The notes under the pieces are model-generated. The model was not told where the DNA came from, did not search any database, and saw only the letters and a program-made list of their open reading frames with translations. The translations under genes and the position numbers were made by a program. This document shows, in pieces, positions 51,217 through 61,303 of a stretch of 64,000 bases of DNA. How positions within the stretch are numbered: the first letter of the stretch is position 1; each line of letters starts with the position of its first letter. Location: assembly GCA_030681795.1 (NCBI GenBank), contig JAUXRG010000081.1:54602-118601 (forward strand). The letters are read 5' to 3'. The DNA comes from Rubrivivax sp. GTDB lineage: Bacteria; Pseudomonadota; Gammaproteobacteria; Burkholderiales; Burkholderiaceae_C.

Positions 51217-51801
51217 ATGCTGCCCCCGCACGCGTTGGCCACCGACAAGGAACTCTCCGACTTTCTCAAGAGCGTCGAGAAGCGCGCGTTCAAGCGCACG
51301 GTCTATGCAGTGCGCAACGACGATGCCGCACTGGACATCGTGCAGGACGCGATGATTCGCCTTGCCGAGAAATACGCCGACCGTCCGGCGGCCGAGTTGC
51401 CCTTGGTGTTCCAGCGCATCCTGTCCAACGCCACCATGGATTGGTTCCGGCGTGAGAAGGTTCGCAGCGGGGTGATGCAGAACCTTTCCGAGTTTGACAA
51501 CTCCCACGACGACGGCGATTTCGACCTGCTGGAGGTTTTGCATGCCCTCGAGGACACTCTGGGTACCGAAAGTGCCTTCGACGCCGTTTCTCGTGCTCAG
51601 ATACTGAAATTGATCGACGTCGCGGTATCCGAGCTGCCGATGCGTCAACGGGAAGCCTTCCTGCTTCGTTACTGGGAGGAATTCAATGTGGCCGAGACCG
51701 CCGCGGTGATGGGTTGCTCCGAAGGCAGTGTCAAGACACACTGCTCACGGGCCGTGCATGCACTGGCAAAGGCCCTCGAAGCCAAGGGAATCACGCCATG
51801 A
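51217..51801 (+). CDS. ECF-like sigma-70 family RNA polymerase sigma factor
   Basis: 194 residues. Region 2 ([21 protein letters not shown]...[12 protein letters not shown]) and region 4 ([49 protein letters not shown]) are both present; region 3 is absent, as in ECF sigmas. The real start may be TTG at 51235 ([14 protein letters not shown]). It overlaps the next gene by ATGA. The downstream DUF3619 membrane protein is a candidate anti-sigma factor. Confidence 0.88.
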   Translation: MLPPHALATDKELSDFLKSVEKRAFKRTVYAVRNDDAALDIVQDAMIRLAEKYADRPAAELPLVFQRILSNATMDWFRREKVRSGVMQNLSEFDNSHDDGDFDLLEVLHALEDTLGTESAFDAVSRAQILKLIDVAVSELPMRQREAFLLRYWEEFNVAETAAVMGCSEGSVKTHCSRAVHALAKALEAKGITP

Positions 51802-52235
51802 AGACAACGCGGCATGCCACAGACGAACACGCGATCGAATCGCGGCTGGCTGCCAGGCTCGCTGGCGGCTTGACCGCGCGTGCCCAGGTCCTGCCGCAGG
51901 ATGTCACGGAGCGTTTGCGTTTCGCGCGCGAACAGGCCGTGGCGCGCGCCCGCGAGGTGCGACAGGCCGTGCCGGCGTCCGTTACCGCGGTGGCGGTCTC
52001 CGGCCACGGTGCGGCCGTGCTGGGCTCCTTTGTGCCCTGGTGGCAACGCGCGGCTTCGTTGCTGCCCCTGCTACTGCTGGTGGGGGGCTTGCTGCTGATC
52101 GACCATTGGACCGTCCGTGAGCAGGTGCTCGCGGCTGCCGAGATCGATTCCCAACTGCTGTCGGACGACCTGCCCCCCGCGGCCTACAGCGACCCCGGTT
52201 TCGCGGAATACCTGCGTTCACCCGCAGCGCGCTGA
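51798..52235 (+). CDS. DUF3619-type membrane protein, candidate anti-sigma factor
   Basis: 145 residues. A soluble N-terminal half rich in Ala/Arg (LAARLAGGLTARAQVLPQDVTERLRFAREQAV) is followed by one transmembrane helix (near residues 92-106, LLPLLLLVGGLLLIDHW) and a short C-terminal segment (SDPGFAEYLRSPAAR). This is the usual DUF3619 shape. Position right after an ECF sigma with an ATGA overlap suggests membrane anchoring of the sigma factor, but no zinc anti-sigma (H-x3-C-x2-C) motif is seen. Confidence 0.8.
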   Translation: MKTTRHATDEHAIESRLAARLAGGLTARAQVLPQDVTERLRFAREQAVARAREVRQAVPASVTAVAVSGHGAAVLGSFVPWWQRAASLLPLLLLVGGLLLIDHWTVREQVLAAAEIDSQLLSDDLPPAAYSDPGFAEYLRSPAAR

Positions 52236-52972
52236 TGCGACTGCCCCTGCTCCGAACCGCTGCCACGCTGCTGTGCGCGCTGCTCGTCGGTGCGGCCGCC
52301 GCGGCCAGTGTGGAACGGCCGCCGACCTGGGTCTCGCTCACGCCGGCCCAGAGGCAGGCTCTTGCCCCGCTGCAGCGTGACTGGTCGACACTGGAGACCG
52401 ACCGCAAGCAGAAGTGGATCGAAGTGGCAGCCCGCTTCCCGGCCATGCCTGCCGACGAGCGCCGGCGTATCCAGGAACGGATGGCCGAGTGGGCCCGCCT
52501 GACACCCACCGAGCGCGCGCGCGCTCGGATCCAGTTCCAGGAAGCGCAGCAGTTGCCCGCGGGCGAACGGCAGGCCCGCTGGCAGGCCTACCAGTCGCTG
52601 AGCGCGGAAGATCGCAAGAGCCTGGCCCAGCAAGCCAAACCCGCAGCGCGGGCGGCATCGGCTGCAGTGGCCACGTCCAAACCACGCATTGCGGCCAACG
52701 CCAACGCCGGCAGCACCAAGCGCAACGGGGTCGCTGCGGCGACCGTGCCTGCGGCGCGACCCGTGGCCCCCGCCGTGGTGCAAGCCAAGCCTGGCGCAAC
52801 CACGACGACCCTTTCCGCGCGAGCGACGCCCCCCTCGCACAGCCGGCCCGGCATGCCCAAGATCGCTGCCACGCCGGGCTTTGTCGACCCGGCCACCTTG
52901 TTGCCACGGCGCGGCCCGCAAGGTGCCGCCGTGCGTGCCGCGGCGGCTGACGGTCCGCCCGCCCAGCCGTGA
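52235..52972 (+). CDS. DUF3106-type exported protein
   Basis: 245 residues. A signal peptide (to about AAAAA, residue 24) is followed by a helical DUF3106 region with repeated L-x-P-x-x-R-x-x-L / W-x-x-L patterns (SLTPAQRQALAPLQRDW, MPADERRRIQERMAEW, RLTPTERARARIQF, QLPAGERQARWQAYQ, SLSAEDRKSLAQQ), then a low-complexity Ala/Pro/Thr tail. The repeats recall CpxP/Spy-like periplasmic helix hairpins (inference). TGATG overlap with the preceding gene. Confidence 0.82.
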   Translation: MRLPLLRTAATLLCALLVGAAAAASVERPPTWVSLTPAQRQALAPLQRDWSTLETDRKQKWIEVAARFPAMPADERRRIQERMAEWARLTPTERARARIQFQEAQQLPAGERQARWQAYQSLSAEDRKSLAQQAKPAARAASAAVATSKPRIAANANAGSTKRNGVAAATVPAARPVAPAVVQAKPGATTTTLSARATPPSHSRPGMPKIAATPGFVDPATLLPRRGPQGAAVRAAAADGPPAQP

Positions 52973-53502
52973 CCGCGGCGGCGGCCTCGGCCGAGGTCGC
53001 GCCGGGCGCGTTGCAGACGCCCGGGCTGGGGCGGCGCCTGGCCTGTTTCCTCTACGAAGGCGTGCTGCTGTTCGGCGTGGTCGTGATCGCGGCCCTGCTC
53101 TACGCCACCCTGACTGAACAGCGCCATGCACTGGTGGGCAGCACCGGGCTGCAATGGCTGCTCTTCATCGTATTGGGCGCGTACTTCGTCGGCTTCTGGT
53201 CGCGCACCGGCCAGACCCTGGCCATGCTGACCTGGAAAATGCGCCTGGTGACCCGCGAGGGCCTGCCCGTCTCGCGCGGCCGCGCGCTGTGTCGCTACCT
53301 GCTGGCCTGGATGTGGTTCGCGCCGGCCTTGTTGGGCCTGCACCTGGCGGGCCTCAAGGCCCCTGTGCCCACCTTCGTGGCCTTGTTCGCGGGCGTCCTC
53401 GCCTACGCCGGGCTGTCCTGGCTGCACCCGGACCGCCAGTACTGGCACGATGCGGTATGCGGCACGCGGTTGGTCACGTGGCGCCCTGTGGTCCACCCAT
53501 GA
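52969..53502 (+). CDS. RDD-family membrane protein
   Basis: 177 residues. The RDD pattern begins GLGRRLACFLYEGVLLFGVV; three to four transmembrane helices follow, and the C-terminal sequence HPDRQYWHDAVCGTRLV is typical of the family. The first D of the classic R-D-D is replaced (Arg-Leu-Ala-Cys). Start GTG overlapping DUF3106 by 4 nt. RDD proteins are of uncertain function, some being ion exchangers. Confidence 0.85.
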   Translation: MTAAAASAEVAPGALQTPGLGRRLACFLYEGVLLFGVVVIAALLYATLTEQRHALVGSTGLQWLLFIVLGAYFVGFWSRTGQTLAMLTWKMRLVTREGLPVSRGRALCRYLLAWMWFAPALLGLHLAGLKAPVPTFVALFAGVLAYAGLSWLHPDRQYWHDAVCGTRLVTWRPVVHP

Positions 53503-53506
53503 AACC

Positions 53507-54097
53507 ATGCCCCATCCTGTACTGAGCATTTGCGTGTATTGCGGCTCGCGACACGGCGAACGCCCCAGCTACACCCAGGCGGCCCGCGCGCTGGGTGCGG
53601 CGATCGGGTCGCGCGGCTGGCAACTGGTGTATGGCGGGGGCAAGGTCGGCCTGATGGGTGAGGTGGCCGACGCCACGCTCAATGCCGGTGGCCGCGTGAT
53701 CGGCGTCATCCCCGAGACACTCAAGCAGCGCGAAGTCGGCCACCTGGGCCTGCATGAACTTCACGTGGTGCCCGACATGCACGTTCGCAAGCAGATGATG
53801 GCCGAGCGCGCCGACGCCTTCATCGCCTTGCCTGGAGGCATAGGCACGCTGGAGGAACTTTACGAAGTGTGGACCTGGCGCCAGCTCGGCTACCACGATC
53901 AGCCCATCGGTCTGCTCAACATCGAGGGCTACTACGACGACCTGTTGCGCTTCATGCGCCACTCGGTCCGTGAAGGCTTCCTCTCGGCCAGTCAGCTCGA
54001 AACCCTGCAGGTCGCCGAAGACCCTCAGGCCTTGCTGCTCAGGCTGGCCGACCAAGCCCGCCTGGCCCGCTCAGCCGACGATTTCTCGCGGATCTGA
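53507..54097 (+). CDS. LOG-family protein (TIGR00730), nucleoside 5'-monophosphate phosphoribohydrolase-like
   Basis: 196 residues, Rossmann fold. The defining PGGIGTLEELYEVWTW motif (PGGxGTxxE) and VYGGGKVGLMG are present. Plant and actinobacterial LOG enzymes release cytokinin bases from riboside monophosphates; bacterial ones cleave AMP or similar. ATG at 53507 starts MPHPVLSICVYCGS. It is 4 nt after the RDD gene, so it is at the end of the sigma operon. Confidence 0.9.
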   Translation: MPHPVLSICVYCGSRHGERPSYTQAARALGAAIGSRGWQLVYGGGKVGLMGEVADATLNAGGRVIGVIPETLKQREVGHLGLHELHVVPDMHVRKQMMAERADAFIALPGGIGTLEELYEVWTWRQLGYHDQPIGLLNIEGYYDDLLRFMRHSVREGFLSASQLETLQVAEDPQALLLRLADQARLARSADDFSRI

Positions 54098-54111
54098 GAA
54101 GCGGCGCGGTC

Positions 54112-54131
54112 AGCCCTCGCCACGGAGGGCT
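54112..54131. terminator. Hairpin between the convergent LOG and glnB genes
   Basis: AGCCCTC, loop GCCACG, GAGGGCT. No T-run; a weak or Rho-assisted bidirectional stop is possible. Confidence 0.4.
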
Positions 54132-54181
54132 CGGGCCTTCGTAGGCGCGAGACCCTGCGCAGGCAGGCCCTCGCGTCCGCC

Positions 54182-54556
<375 letters not shown>

Positions 54557-56239
54557 TTAAGCACGGAACCTGGAGGTGATGGGGTAGCGCCAGTCGCGCC
54601 CGAAGGCCCGGTGCGTGATGCGGATGCCCACCGGCGCCTGGCGCCGTTTGTATTCGTTGAGCTTGATCAGACCGGTCACGCGCTCGACATCGGCGCGTGC
54701 GTAGCCGGCAGCGACGATTTCGTCGATGCCCTGGTCTTCCTCCATGTAGCGCGCCAGGATGGCGTCCAGTACGTCGTACGGCGGCAGGCTGTCCTGGTCG
54801 GTCTGGTCCGGCCGCAGCTCGGCCGAGGGCGGCCGGGTGATGATGCGCTCGGGAATCACCGGGCCGATGCTGCCGTCGGCACGCCGCACAGGCTGCCGGT
54901 TCTTCCACTCGGCCAGGCGGTAGACCAGAGTCTTGGCCACGTCCTTGATCACCGCAAAACCACCCGCCATGTCGCCGTACAGCGTGCAATAGCCCGTGGC
55001 CATCTCGCTCTTGTTGCCCGTGGTCAGCACGATGGCACCCAGCTTGTTCGACAGCGCCATCAGCAGCGTGCCGCGGATGCGCGCCTGCAGGTTCTCTTCG
55101 GTCGTATCTTCAGCCAGGCCCGCGAACTGCGGCGCCAGGCTGGTGCGGAAGGCATCGAACATCGGCGCGATGGCGATCTCGTCGTAGCGCACGCCCAGCC
55201 GTGCGGCCATCTCGCGCGCATCGACCCTGGAGATGTCCGCCGTGTAGGGCGAGGGCATCATCACTGCGTGCACCTTGTCGGCGCCCAGCGCATCGACGGC
55301 CAGCGCCAGCACCAGCGCCGAATCGACGCCCCCCGACAGCCCGATGATCGCCCCGGGGAAACCGTTCTTGCCCAGGTAGTCGTGCACGCCGGTGACGAGT
55401 GCGGCCCAGGCCTGCGCTTCGAGTTCGGGGACGGGCGCCAGCAGGCCCCGAGGCACGTGGTCGCCACCGATCTCGAGCATCAGCAGCGCCTCTTCGAACG
55501 CCGGCGCGCGGGCCGTCACCCGGCCGGTGGGATCGACCGCGAACGAGGCGCCGTCGAAGACCACCTCGTCCTGCCCGCCCACGAGGTGCGAGTACAGCAG
55601 CGGCCGGCCCGTGGCCCGGGCCCGTTCGGCCATGCGCGCCTCGCGCTCGCCGGCCTTGTCCAGGTGGAAGGGCGAGGCGTTGAGCACGCAAAGCAGGTCG
55701 GCCCCGGCCTCGCAGGCAGCGCGCGCGGGCTCGTCGAACCAGGCGTCCTCGCAGATCAGCACGCCGACACGCCGGCCCTCGACATCCACCACCAGCGGCG
55801 CCAGCCCGGCATCCCGGCCCGAGACGAAATAGCGGCGCTCGTCGAAGACCTGGTAGTTGGGCAGCTCGCGCTTGCAATAGGTGCCCAGCACGCGCCCGCC
55901 AGCCAGCACCGACGCGGCATTGAAGCGTTGCTGCACGGCCATCGACTTGGACCTAACATCGCCACGCTGGCCGAACTGGTGCGGGTGGCCGACGATCACA
56001 TGCAAACCCGCGCAATCCGACAGCTCCTGGGCCAGGGCCGCGAGCTCCTCGGCACAGGCCTGCATGAAGGCCGGCCGCAGCAGAAGATCCTCGGGCGGGT
56101 AGCCCGCGAGCGCCAGTTCCGGCGCGATGACGAGGCGGGCGCCGGCGGCGTGGGCCTGCCGGGCGGCCTGGGCCACGCGGCGCGAATTGCCAGCGAGATC
56201 ACCCACCGTCGCGTTGATCTGCGCGAGTGCCACTTTCAT
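54557..56239 (-). CDS. nadE: Glutamine-dependent NAD+ synthetase
   Basis: 560 residues, two domains. The N-terminal nitrilase-like glutaminase has Glu (IAPELALAGYPPEDLL), Lys (YCKRELPNY) and Cys (VLICEDAWFDEP) of the triad; the C-terminal ATP-pyrophosphatase domain has SGGVDSALVLALA. It amidates deamido-NAD+. ATG at 56239. Divergent from the FemAB-like gene (15 nt). Confidence 0.96.
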   Translation of the reverse strand: MKVALAQINATVGDLAGNSRRVAQAARQAHAAGARLVIAPELALAGYPPEDLLLRPAFMQACAEELAALAQELSDCAGLHVIVGHPHQFGQRGDVRSKSMAVQQRFNAASVLAGGRVLGTYCKRELPNYQVFDERRYFVSGRDAGLAPLVVDVEGRRVGVLICEDAWFDEPARAACEAGADLLCVLNASPFHLDKAGEREARMAERARATGRPLLYSHLVGGQDEVVFDGASFAVDPTGRVTARAPAFEEALLMLEIGGDHVPRGLLAPVPELEAQAWAALVTGVHDYLGKNGFPGAIIGLSGGVDSALVLALAVDALGADKVHAVMMPSPYTADISRVDAREMAARLGVRYDEIAIAPMFDAFRTSLAPQFAGLAEDTTEENLQARIRGTLLMALSNKLGAIVLTTGNKSEMATGYCTLYGDMAGGFAVIKDVAKTLVYRLAEWKNRQPVRRADGSIGPVIPERIITRPPSAELRPDQTDQDSLPPYDVLDAILARYMEEDQGIDEIVAAGYARADVERVTGLIKLNEYKRRQAPVGIRITHRAFGRDWRYPITSRFRA

Positions 56240-56254
56240 GAGATCGGGCCCTGA

Positions 56255-57430
56255 ATGCCGCAGGTACAAGCCATCGAAAACGATTATGTCATCCGGGTCC
56301 ACGGCGATCTGTCCACGGTCGATGCTGCGCAGTGGAACGCCTTGTTGGCAGCGCAGGCCGCGCCCACCCCTTTCATGCGTCATGAGTACCTGTGCGCGCT
56401 GCACGAATCCGGCAGCGCGGCCGCCGAGACCGGGTGGACGCCGCAGTTCCTCACGCTGGCGGCCGGTGGCGCGTTGCAGGCCGCCACGCCGCTGTATCTG
56501 AAGAGCCACTCGTACGGCGAATATGTCTTCGACTGGGCCTGGGCCGACGCCTACCGCCGGCACGGCCTGCGCTACTACCCCAAGTTGCTGGGCGCCGTGC
56601 CCTTCACGCCGGTGCCGGGCACCCGGCTGCTGGCGCGAGACGAGACCTGGCGCCAGCGCCTCGTGCAGGCCATCACCCGCATCGCACAGGAAGGCCGGCT
56701 GTCCTCGGCCCACGTGCTGTTTCTCGACGAGCCCGACCGTGCGGCATTCGAGCAAGCGGGCTGGATGACCCGCCAAGGCCTGCAGTTCCACTGGACGCAG
56801 GACGCACAGCGGCCGATCTCGGACTTCGCCGACCTGCTCTCGCGTCTGCAGCGCGACAAGCGCAAGAAGATCCAGCAGGAGCGCCGTCGCGTGGCCGAGC
56901 AGGGCGTGAGCTTCACGGTTCATGAAGGGCAGGCCATCGACGAAGCGCTGTGGAGCTTCTTCCACAACTGCTACACCCTGACCTATCAGGCGCACCAAAG
57001 CACGCCCTACCTGACGCAGGACTTCTTCGCCCGCATGACGCGCACGATGGCTGAGCAATGGGTGATGTTCGTGGCCCACCGCCAGGGGGCCCCCATTGCG
57101 GTCTCGCTGATCGCCGTCGATGCCACCACGCGCACTGCCTGGGGCCGCTACTGGGGGTGCATCGAGACCGTGAGCTGCCTGCACTTCGAGGCCTGCTACT
57201 ACCAGCCCCTGGCCTGGTGCCTGGCCCACGGTTACGAGCGCTTCGAGGGTGGCGCGCAGGGTGAGCACAAGATGGCGCGTGGGTTGCTGCCCGTCACCAC
57301 GCATTCGGCGCACTGGTTGCGCGACGACCGCTTCGCCGCCGCGGTGGCCGACTTCCTGGCCAGCGAGGGCCAGGGCCTCAGCGGCTACGTGGACGAGTTG
57401 CGCGAGCGCAATCCGTTCAAGGGCGAGTGA
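56255..57430 (+). CDS. FemAB-like / GNAT-fold protein (DUF482 type)
   Basis: 391 residues. The pattern of PF04339-type FemAB-like proteins is visible: FMRHEYLCALHESGSA, PLYLKSHSYGEYVFDWAWA, KLLGAVPFTPVPGTRLL, RDKRKKIQQERRRV and GAQGEHKMARGLLPV. Related Fem enzymes add amino acids to peptidoglycan bridges; in Gram-negatives the substrate is not known. It ends exactly where the convergent ppa stop begins. Confidence 0.88.
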   Translation: MPQVQAIENDYVIRVHGDLSTVDAAQWNALLAAQAAPTPFMRHEYLCALHESGSAAAETGWTPQFLTLAAGGALQAATPLYLKSHSYGEYVFDWAWADAYRRHGLRYYPKLLGAVPFTPVPGTRLLARDETWRQRLVQAITRIAQEGRLSSAHVLFLDEPDRAAFEQAGWMTRQGLQFHWTQDAQRPISDFADLLSRLQRDKRKKIQQERRRVAEQGVSFTVHEGQAIDEALWSFFHNCYTLTYQAHQSTPYLTQDFFARMTRTMAEQWVMFVAHRQGAPIAVSLIAVDATTRTAWGRYWGCIETVSCLHFEACYYQPLAWCLAHGYERFEGGAQGEHKMARGLLPVTTHSAHWLRDDRFAAAVADFLASEGQGLSGYVDELRERNPFKGE

Positions 57431-57970
57431 TCAGCCCTTGCGCTTGGCCTCGAAAGCCTGGATGCCCGCCACCACCTCCTGGCGCGCGCTGTCCGGGCCT
57501 TCCCAGCCCAGCACCTTCACCCACTTGCCCACTTCGAGGTCCTTGTAGTGCTCGAAGAAGTGCTGGATCGTCTTCAGCCGCAGCGGGTTGAGGTCTTCGG
57601 CCTTCTGCCAGGCCGTGTAGATCGACAGGATCTTGTCGATGGGCACCGCGAGCAGCTTGCTGTCGCCGCCGGCCTCGTCTTCCATCTTCAGCAGCCCCAA
57701 GGGCCGGCAGGTGACCACCACGCCCGGGATCAGCGGCACCGGGGTGATCACCAGCACGTCCACCGGGTCGCCGTCGTCGGCCAGGGTGTTGGGGATGTAG
57801 CCGTAGTTGCACGGGTAGTGCATGGCCGTGCTCATGAAGCGGTCGACGAACAGCGCACCGGTCTCGTGGTCGACCTCGTACTTGATCGGGTCGGCGTTCA
57901 TCGGGATCTCGATGATCACGTTGAACTCGTGCGGTGCCTTGGGGCCCGGGGTCACGTTGTGAAGGCTCAT
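57431..57970 (-). CDS. ppa: Soluble inorganic pyrophosphatase
   Basis: 179-residue family I PPase. Metal-binding signature [11 protein letters not shown] and family sequences [12 protein letters not shown] and [12 protein letters not shown] are present. It hydrolyses PPi to drive biosynthesis. ATG at 57970 (MSLHNVTPG). It is divergent from hppA, 230 nt apart; that gap shows no clear promoter. Confidence 0.97.
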   Translation of the reverse strand: MSLHNVTPGPKAPHEFNVIIEIPMNADPIKYEVDHETGALFVDRFMSTAMHYPCNYGYIPNTLADDGDPVDVLVITPVPLIPGVVVTCRPLGLLKMEDEAGGDSKLLAVPIDKILSIYTAWQKAEDLNPLRLKTIQHFFEHYKDLEVGKWVKVLGWEGPDSARQEVVAGIQAFEAKRKG

Positions 57971-58200
57971 GGCGCGGTCTCGTGTAACTTTCCAGTCAGC
58001 GGCGCAGCGGATTCTATGGCGCGGATGCACCGAGCCTGGCCCTGCGCTTGTGCTCTGTCATCTTCGATGGCAAACCCCATGGGGATCACGTCTAGCCATG
58101 CTTTAGCATTCGCGCGCGCTGAAAAAAATAGCGTCTGACCCGCACTCGGCTGCGTCGACGCCCGACCTACACCACACCCGATCGAAGAAGGAACCTTTCC

Positions 58201-60408
58201 ATGACAACCTCGATGGCGCTGTACCTCGCGCTGGCCTGCGGCCTGGCCGCGGTGATCTATGGCTTCGTGCAGCGAAGTTGGATCCTGTCCCAGGACGCCG
58301 GCAACGCGCGCATGCAGGAAATCGCCGGCGCCATCCAACAGGGCGCGGCAGCGTACTTGGCACGCCAGTACCGCACCATCGCCATCGTCGGCGTGGTGTT
58401 GGCGGTGCTGATCTTCGTATTCATCCCGGGCCTGACGGGTGTCGGATTCGTGCTCGGTGCGGTGCTCTCCGGCGCCTGCGGCTTCATCGGCATGAACGTG
58501 TCGGTGCGCGCCAACGTCCGCACGGCGCAGGCCGCCACGCGGGGCATCGGTCCGGCGCTGGATGTCGCCTTCAAGGGCGGCGCCATCACCGGCATGCTGG
58601 TGGTAGGCCTCGGCCTGCTCGGCGTCACGGGCTTCTTCTGGTACCTCACGGGCGGTGTCAAGGCTGATTCAGAGACGCTGCGGCCGCTCCTCGGATTGGC
58701 CTTCGGTGCCTCGCTGATCTCGATCTTCGCGCGTCTGGGCGGCGGCATCTTCACCAAGGGCGCTGACGTCGGCGCGGACCTGGTGGGCAAGGTCGAAGCC
58801 GGCATCCCCGAAGACGACCCGCGCAACCCGGCGGTGATTGCCGACAACGTGGGCGACAACGTCGGCGACTGCGCCGGCATGGCCGCCGACCTGTTCGAGA
58901 CCTACGCGGTCACGCTGATCGCCGCCATGGCCCTGGGCGCGCTGATGGTCAAGGGCGCGGCGCTGCAGGCGGTGGTCTACCCGCTGGCGCTGGGCGCCGT
59001 ATCGATCATCGCGTCGATCATCGGCGTCGGCTTCGTCAAGGCCACGCCGGGCATGAAGAACGTGATGCCGGCGCTATACAAAGGCCTCGTCGTGGCCGGC
59101 GTGCTGTCGCTGATCGCCTTCTACTTCGTCACCACCATGATTTTCCCGCAGCCCCTGGAACTTGCCGACGGCAAGACCGCCAGCGCCATGGGCCTCTTCG
59201 GCGCATGCGTCGTGGGCCTGATCCTGACCGCAGCCATGGTCTGGATCACGGAGTTCTACACCGGCACCCAGTACAGCCCGGTGAAGCACATCTCGCAAGC
59301 TTCGACCACCGGCCACGGCACCAACATCATCGCCGGCCTGGGCGTGAGCATGAAGTCCACCGCCTTCCCGGTGATCTTCATCTGCCTGGCCATCTACTCG
59401 GCCTTCGCGATGGCCGGCCTGTATGGCATCGCCATTGCCGCGACCTCGATGCTCAGCATGGCCGGCATCGTGGTGGCACTGGACGCCTACGGCCCGATCA
59501 CCGACAACGCCGGTGGCATCGCCGAGATGGCCGAGCTGCCGGCCAGCGTGCGTGAAGTCACCGACCCGCTGGACGCCGTGGGCAACACCACCAAGGCCGT
59601 CACCAAGGGCTACGCGATCGGATCAGCCGGGCTGGCCGCGCTGGTGCTTTTCGCTGACTACACCCATGCGCTGGCCGCACGCGGCATGCACCTGAGCTTC
59701 GACCTGTCGGACCACAAGGTGATCGTCGGCCTGTTCATCGGCGGCCTGATCCCCTACCTCTTCGGTGCCATGGCGATGGAGGCCGTGGGCCGCGCCGCCG
59801 GTGCGGTGGTCGTCGAGGTGCGCAAGCAGTTCAAGGACGGCGCCATCATGGCCGGCAAGCGCAAGCCCGACTACAGCGCGGCGGTGGACATGCTCACCAC
59901 CGCGGCGATCAAGGAGATGATCATCCCCTCGCTGCTGCCGGTGGTGGCCCCCATCCTGGTGGGCCTGCTGCTCGGCCCGGCCGCGTTGGGCGGCCTGCTC
60001 ATGGGCACCATCGTCACCGGCCTGTTCGTCGGCATCTCGATGTGCACTGGCGGCGGCGCCTGGGACAACGCCAAGAAGCTGATCGAAGAGGGCTTCACCG
60101 ACGCCGATGGCGTGATCCACAAGAAGGGCAGCGAAGCCCACAAGGCCGCCGTCACCGGCGACACGGTGGGCGATCCCTACAAGGACACCGCCGGCCCGGC
60201 CGTCAACCCGCTGATCAAGATCATCAACATCGTGGCCCTGCTCATCGTGCCCCTGCTGCCCATCACGGCCAGCACGCAGCCCGCGATGCCCGCTGAACCG
60301 GCGGCTGCCGTGACCGTGCCGATGACGCCGGCACCCGCGGCGGCCCAGCTCACCACGGCACCCGCGCCCGTGGCCGCCAGCGCCGTCGAGGCCGCGGCGT
60401 CGAGGTAA
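58201..60408 (+). CDS. hppA: Membrane-bound proton-pumping pyrophosphatase, K+-independent type
   Basis: 735 residues with about 15-16 transmembrane helices. The PPi-binding segment reads [20 protein letters not shown] and continues [18 protein letters not shown]. The GNTTKA sequence, with Lys where K+-dependent enzymes have Ala, marks the K+-independent H+-pump class. A ~50-residue Ala/Pro/Thr tail after PLLPITAS is unusual. GAAGGAACC precedes the ATG. It conserves PPi energy as proton-motive force. Confidence 0.96.
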   Translation: MTTSMALYLALACGLAAVIYGFVQRSWILSQDAGNARMQEIAGAIQQGAAAYLARQYRTIAIVGVVLAVLIFVFIPGLTGVGFVLGAVLSGACGFIGMNVSVRANVRTAQAATRGIGPALDVAFKGGAITGMLVVGLGLLGVTGFFWYLTGGVKADSETLRPLLGLAFGASLISIFARLGGGIFTKGADVGADLVGKVEAGIPEDDPRNPAVIADNVGDNVGDCAGMAADLFETYAVTLIAAMALGALMVKGAALQAVVYPLALGAVSIIASIIGVGFVKATPGMKNVMPALYKGLVVAGVLSLIAFYFVTTMIFPQPLELADGKTASAMGLFGACVVGLILTAAMVWITEFYTGTQYSPVKHISQASTTGHGTNIIAGLGVSMKSTAFPVIFICLAIYSAFAMAGLYGIAIAATSMLSMAGIVVALDAYGPITDNAGGIAEMAELPASVREVTDPLDAVGNTTKAVTKGYAIGSAGLAALVLFADYTHALAARGMHLSFDLSDHKVIVGLFIGGLIPYLFGAMAMEAVGRAAGAVVVEVRKQFKDGAIMAGKRKPDYSAAVDMLTTAAIKEMIIPSLLPVVAPILVGLLLGPAALGGLLMGTIVTGLFVGISMCTGGGAWDNAKKLIEEGFTDADGVIHKKGSEAHKAAVTGDTVGDPYKDTAGPAVNPLIKIINIVALLIVPLLPITASTQPAMPAEPAAAVTVPMTPAPAAAQLTTAPAPVAASAVEAAASR

Positions 60409-60419
60409 GAACCTCGCCA

Positions 60420-60447
60420 CGTGGGAGGCCTGCAAGGGCCTCCCACG
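60420..60447. other. Perfect 11-bp hairpin after hppA
   Basis: CGTGGGAGGCC, loop TGCAAG, GGCCTCCCACG, 11 nt after the hppA stop. No T-run, so perhaps an mRNA 3'-end stabiliser or weak terminator. Confidence 0.55.
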
Positions 60448-60475
60448 CAGCGGCGAACGGCGCTTGCGCTTTGCG

Positions 60476-61303
60476 ATGACCCCCGGCACCCCCAGCACGC
60501 GGCATCCGCACGAGGGCGAGCCCCATCTGCTGCACTCGCTCGCCGAGTGGCGCGCGCTCGTCGAGATGGCCATGCTGCCTTGCGCGGTGCCCTGGCTGAT
60601 GACCGCCCCGCGCGGCGACGGCCACCCCGTGCTCCTCCTGCCCGGCTTCATGGCCAACGAGACCACGCTGGTGGCGTTGAAGGTCTTCCTTCGCAATCGA
60701 GGCTACGACGTGCAGACCTGGGGCTTCGGGCGCAACGTCGGTTTCCAGAGCCGGCATGCCAAGGCGCTGGAGCAGAAGATCCGCCACCTGCACCACCGCA
60801 GCGGCAGGCGCGTCAGCCTGGTCGGCTGGAGCCTGGGCGGCGTATTCGCGCTGTACGGGGCACACCAGGCGCCAGAGTGTGTGCGCAGCGTGATCACGCT
60901 GGGCAGCCCGGTCAGCGTGGCCCCCGAGGGCAGCCAGTCGCCCCCCTTCGTGAAGGCGATGTATCGCCTGATCGCCCACCCCCTGGGCCCCGACGCGCAC
61001 GTGATGCAGCCCCGGGCCAAGAAGCTGCGCGAGCGCAGGCCGCTGCCGTTACCGATGAGTTGTCTGTACTCCATCACCGACGGTGTGGTGCCGGCGCAGG
61101 AAGCCACCCTCCAGGGCGACGCGGCCCTGCACGAGAACATCCGGGTGACCGGCAGCCACACGGGCATGGGCTTCAACGCCATGGTGCTGGCCATCGTGGC
61201 CGACCGGCTGGCCCAACCCGAGGGCCGGTGGCAGCCCTTCAGGCCAAAGGGCTGGTGGGGCTCCGCGTACCGCCTGGCGACGCACGCCTACATGCCCTTG
61301 TAG
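60476..61303 (+). CDS. Alpha/beta hydrolase (lipase-like)
   Basis: 275 residues. The nucleophile elbow is GWSLGG (Ser nucleophile); the oxyanion region is LLLPGFMANETTL, and a likely catalytic His lies in GSHTGMGFN. No signal peptide is evident. An in-frame TTG 12 nt upstream is an alternative start. The 3' end overlaps the convergent WS/DGAT gene by 65 nt; a role in wax-ester or triacylglycerol turnover is an inference from that neighbour. Confidence 0.88.
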   Translation: MTPGTPSTRHPHEGEPHLLHSLAEWRALVEMAMLPCAVPWLMTAPRGDGHPVLLLPGFMANETTLVALKVFLRNRGYDVQTWGFGRNVGFQSRHAKALEQKIRHLHHRSGRRVSLVGWSLGGVFALYGAHQAPECVRSVITLGSPVSVAPEGSQSPPFVKAMYRLIAHPLGPDAHVMQPRAKKLRERRPLPLPMSCLYSITDGVVPAQEATLQGDAALHENIRVTGSHTGMGFNAMVLAIVADRLAQPEGRWQPFRPKGWWGSAYRLATHAYMPL

